Shown here piece after piece: positions 62,060 to 64,000 of a DNA stretch of 64,000 bases. The position numbers were made by a program, and so were the translations under genes. The notes beneath the pieces were generated by a model, which was given only the letters and a program-made list of their open reading frames with translations, did no database searches and was not told the DNA's origin. How positions within the stretch are numbered: the stretch's first letter is position 1; every line of letters begins with the position of its first letter. The stretch is from Zoogloea sp021286885 (GTDB lineage Bacteria > Pseudomonadota > Gammaproteobacteria > Burkholderiales > Rhodocyclaceae), in NCBI RefSeq assembly GCF_041915215.1, contig NZ_JAYSBV010000008.1; one strand, 5' to 3'.

Positions 62060-62261
62060 GCTTGATACCCCGTGGAGTTGGTTGAGTTCTGGTTGAATCT
62101 TGATTGAGTGCGCAGTCTTATTTGTTTTAGCCTGGGTTTATAGCGAACTTCAACGTTAAAAGCATCAAATTCAGTTGTTTTAACCGCTTCTGTCACGTTT
62201 GTGTCGTAAAAGCCCCATGGCGGGTGTGGGAGTGGTTCCTGCCGGATGCGCCGGCTGGTGT

Positions 62262-62281
62262 GCCCTACGCTGGCGTAGGGC
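62262..62281. other. Short perfect hairpin upstream of the MFS gene
   Basis: GCCCTACG and CGTAGGGC flank a 4-base loop. It lies in the mscL/MFS divergent region, about 50 bases before the MFS start; possibly a REP-type palindrome. The remaining 200 bases show nothing recognisable. Confidence 0.45.
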
Positions 62282-62328
62282 GGTTAAGCTAGGGCATCTG
62301 TCCCTTGTCTCGTCTGCGCATCGATCCC

Positions 62329-63579
62329 ATGTCTGCCGCCTTGCCTGAAGCTTCGCCTCCCCTGCCTTCCTTGTTCGTGCGGGTGTTTTTGCCCTTTGCG
62401 CTGGGTTATTACCTGTCTTACCTGATGCGCACCGTAAACGCGGTGATTTCCCCCGACCTTACCCGGGAGCTGGGGCTGGGGGCGGCGGATCTGGGATTGC
62501 TGACCAGCACCTATTTCTTTGCCTTCGGCCTGGCCCAGATCCCGGTGGGGATTGCGCTGGATCGCTACGGCCCGCGCCGGGTGGAAGGCGTGCTCTTGCT
62601 GATGACCGCCCTGGGGGCGGCCCTGTTTGCGCTGGGCGAGACCCTGCCCGCCCTGGCCACTGCCCGGGGTTTGATCGGCCTGGGGGTATCGGCCTGTCTG
62701 ATGGCCGGGCTCAAGGGCTTCAGCCAGTGGTTCCCCCGGGAGCGGCTCGCTTCCATGACGGGTTACATCATGTCCTGCGGGGCCCTGGGGGCGGTAACGG
62801 CCTCGGCGCCCCTGGAGGCGGCCTTGCCTTTCATCGGCTGGCGCGGGGCCTTCTGGTGCGTGGCTGCCCTGGCTCTGGTGGCCTCGGCCCTGATTCTGTT
62901 CACCCTGCCGGAGCACCCGCTCCCGGGGGGCGGTGGTGATCTGCAGGACGCCCTGCGAGGTGTGCTGGAGGTGATGGGGGCGCGCCGTTTCTGGAGTTTT
63001 GTGGGCCAGTCGGCCTTCTTCACCGGCGGCTTCATGGCCCTGCAGGGGCTGTGGGCGGTGCCCTGGCTGATGCATGTGAATGGCTACACCCGGGCGGTGG
63101 CAGCGGATCATCTGTTCTGGCTCAATCTGGGGATGCTGGCGGGCCAGCTGTCGATTGGTGCGTGGGCGGGGCGCCTGGCCCGGCACGGGGTGACGCCCCT
63201 GCGCCTGATGCAGGCCGGCCTGTTCTGCACCATGCTGGTGGAAGCCTTGATGATTGCCGACCTGGGCCCCACCCGGGCGCTCTGGTGGGCTCTGGGCCTG
63301 GGGTCGGCCACGGGGGCCCAGATGTATGGGGTGGTGGCCGGCCTGTTCCCGCTCCACCTGACCGGGCGGGTGACCACCAGCATCAATCTGATGGCCTTTG
63401 TGGGGGCGTTTGCGGTGCAATGGGGCTTGGGTGGGTTGCTGGACAGCCTGCGGGCTGCCACCGGGATGGGGATGGACGCCTCCCTGCGCATCGCCTTCAT
63501 GATCCTGCTGGGCGCCCAGGTGCTCGGTTTCATTCCCCTGGCCCGGGCGGGGCGTTACCGGCCCTGGCAGGCCAGCTGA
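62329..63579 (+). CDS. MFS transporter
   Basis: Transporter of about 416 residues with twelve predicted helices in two halves. The first-half motif between TM2 and TM3 is GIALDRYGPRRVEGV. The style resembles the nitrate/hexuronate-type ACS/OFA MFS proteins, but the substrate is undetermined. ATG 62329 is taken as the start; TTG 62305 is also possible. Confidence 0.85.
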   Translation: MSAALPEASPPLPSLFVRVFLPFALGYYLSYLMRTVNAVISPDLTRELGLGAADLGLLTSTYFFAFGLAQIPVGIALDRYGPRRVEGVLLLMTALGAALFALGETLPALATARGLIGLGVSACLMAGLKGFSQWFPRERLASMTGYIMSCGALGAVTASAPLEAALPFIGWRGAFWCVAALALVASALILFTLPEHPLPGGGGDLQDALRGVLEVMGARRFWSFVGQSAFFTGGFMALQGLWAVPWLMHVNGYTRAVAADHLFWLNLGMLAGQLSIGAWAGRLARHGVTPLRLMQAGLFCTMLVEALMIADLGPTRALWWALGLGSATGAQMYGVVAGLFPLHLTGRVTTSINLMAFVGAFAVQWGLGGLLDSLRAATGMGMDASLRIAFMILLGAQVLGFIPLARAGRYRPWQAS

Positions 63580-63636
63580 AGTTTTCGATCAAACCAAGGA
63601 GGACGCAGGACGGCGCATGAGAGTGCCTTGCTGGCC

Positions 63637-64000
63637 ATGTTGCTGGCGCTGGGCGTTGGGGCGGTGAGCCCCGGCCCGAGTTTCATGATGGTGGCCCGGA
63701 CGGCGACCCGGGAAGGCCGCCGGCCCGCCTGCTGGGTGGCCCTGGGCATGGGGTTGGGCGCGATGCTGTTTGCGCTGGCCGCCCTGCTGGGGCTGCAGGC
63801 GGTGTTGAAGGCGGTGCCGGCGGTGTATCTGGGCTTCAAGCTCCTGGGGGGCGCCTATCTGCTGTATCTGGGGGGGCAGATCTGGCGCGGCGCCCGGCAG
63901 CCCCTGACGCTGGATGAAACCGCCGCCGCCCTCAAGCCGGATGCGCCCCGTCGGGACGGGCGAGCCTTTGGGCTGGGGCTCCTCACCCAGGTGAGCAATC
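63637..64000 (+). CDS. LysE/RhtB-family amino acid exporter (partial)
   Basis: The frame encodes AVSPGPSFMMVARTATREGR, which is the LysE-family first loop (SPGPxxxxV), then further hydrophobic helices (LGFKLLGGAYLLYLG). It is cut by the window end after about 121 residues. The start is uncertain: ATG 63637 or TTG 63628; AAGGAGG lies near 63596. Confidence 0.85.
   Translation, partial: MLLALGVGAVSPGPSFMMVARTATREGRRPACWVALGMGLGAMLFALAALLGLQAVLKAVPAVYLGFKLLGGAYLLYLGGQIWRGARQPLTLDETAAALKPDAPRRDGRAFGLGLLTQVSN

Overview
The window is 64 kb of GC-rich chromosome from a betaproteobacterium, most likely a member of the Rhodocyclales (Azospira/Dechlorosoma-like). This is inferred from gene families I recognise, not from a database search: the atpIBEFHAG order, EF-P with Arg32 next to EarP, a rhombosortase with its target lipoprotein, a 1291-residue FAD/4Fe-4S oxidoreductase, and the divergent xth/pyrE pair. 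I see no rRNA, tRNA, CRISPR array, complete transposase or prophage.

Layout. 1-4.65 kb: F1Fo ATP synthase operon on the minus strand, cut inside atpG by the window edge. 4.8-10.6 kb: an ArsR-like regulator, then a compact plus-strand unit of bifunctional acyltransferase/acyl-ACP synthetase (Aas), rhombotarget lipoprotein, rhombosortase and an LplT-PlsC fusion, so phospholipid repair interleaved with a protein-sorting pair. 10.7-14 kb (minus): Tat-type Fe superoxide dismutase, YaeQ, EF-P and EarP. 14.0-14.8 kb: a gene-free, AT-richer segment packed with DnaA-box-like TTATCCACA and the palindrome TGTATACA; both motifs continue into the flanking genes. 14.8-23 kb: DMT transporter, SRPBCC protein, TonB receptor, small lipoproteins, a GspE/PilB ATPase, and divergent ilvA/ridA. 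23-33 kb: the giant oxidoreductase, a decayed toxin-antitoxin pair, periplasmic beta-carbonic anhydrase and a three-gene corrinoid unit whose first gene is an unusual, degenerate CobL-like fusion.

33.3-38.6 kb is the accessory region: an AT-rich AIPR-family (phage abortive infection type) gene, about 1.5 kb of interspersed repeats, and a patatin-like phospholipase. The same 153-bp inverted-repeat element recurs at 44.6-45.1 and 46.9-47.0 kb. 38.8-44.4 kb: aminotransferase/MarR pair with two clear operators, NERD-domain protein, Lrp/AzlCD and an alpha/beta hydrolase. 45.2-48.8 kb: small conserved proteins, hpt and a yqjDEK-like set. 48.9-55.4 kb: a tripartite RND efflux operon with its TetR regulator and a long palindromic operator. 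55.5-57.6 kb: rubredoxin reductase, rubredoxin and rubrerythrin, with an in-frame 129-bp tandem duplication over the rubrerythrin start and an OxyR-like site upstream. 57.8-64 kb: xth, pyrE, a metallo-hydrolase, an orphan OmpR-type regulator, mscL, an MFS transporter and a truncated LysE exporter.

The strongest leads for undescribed biology are the TGTATACA/TTATCCACA array at 13.6-16.5 kb, the CobL-like fusion, and the AIPR/patatin/repeat island.
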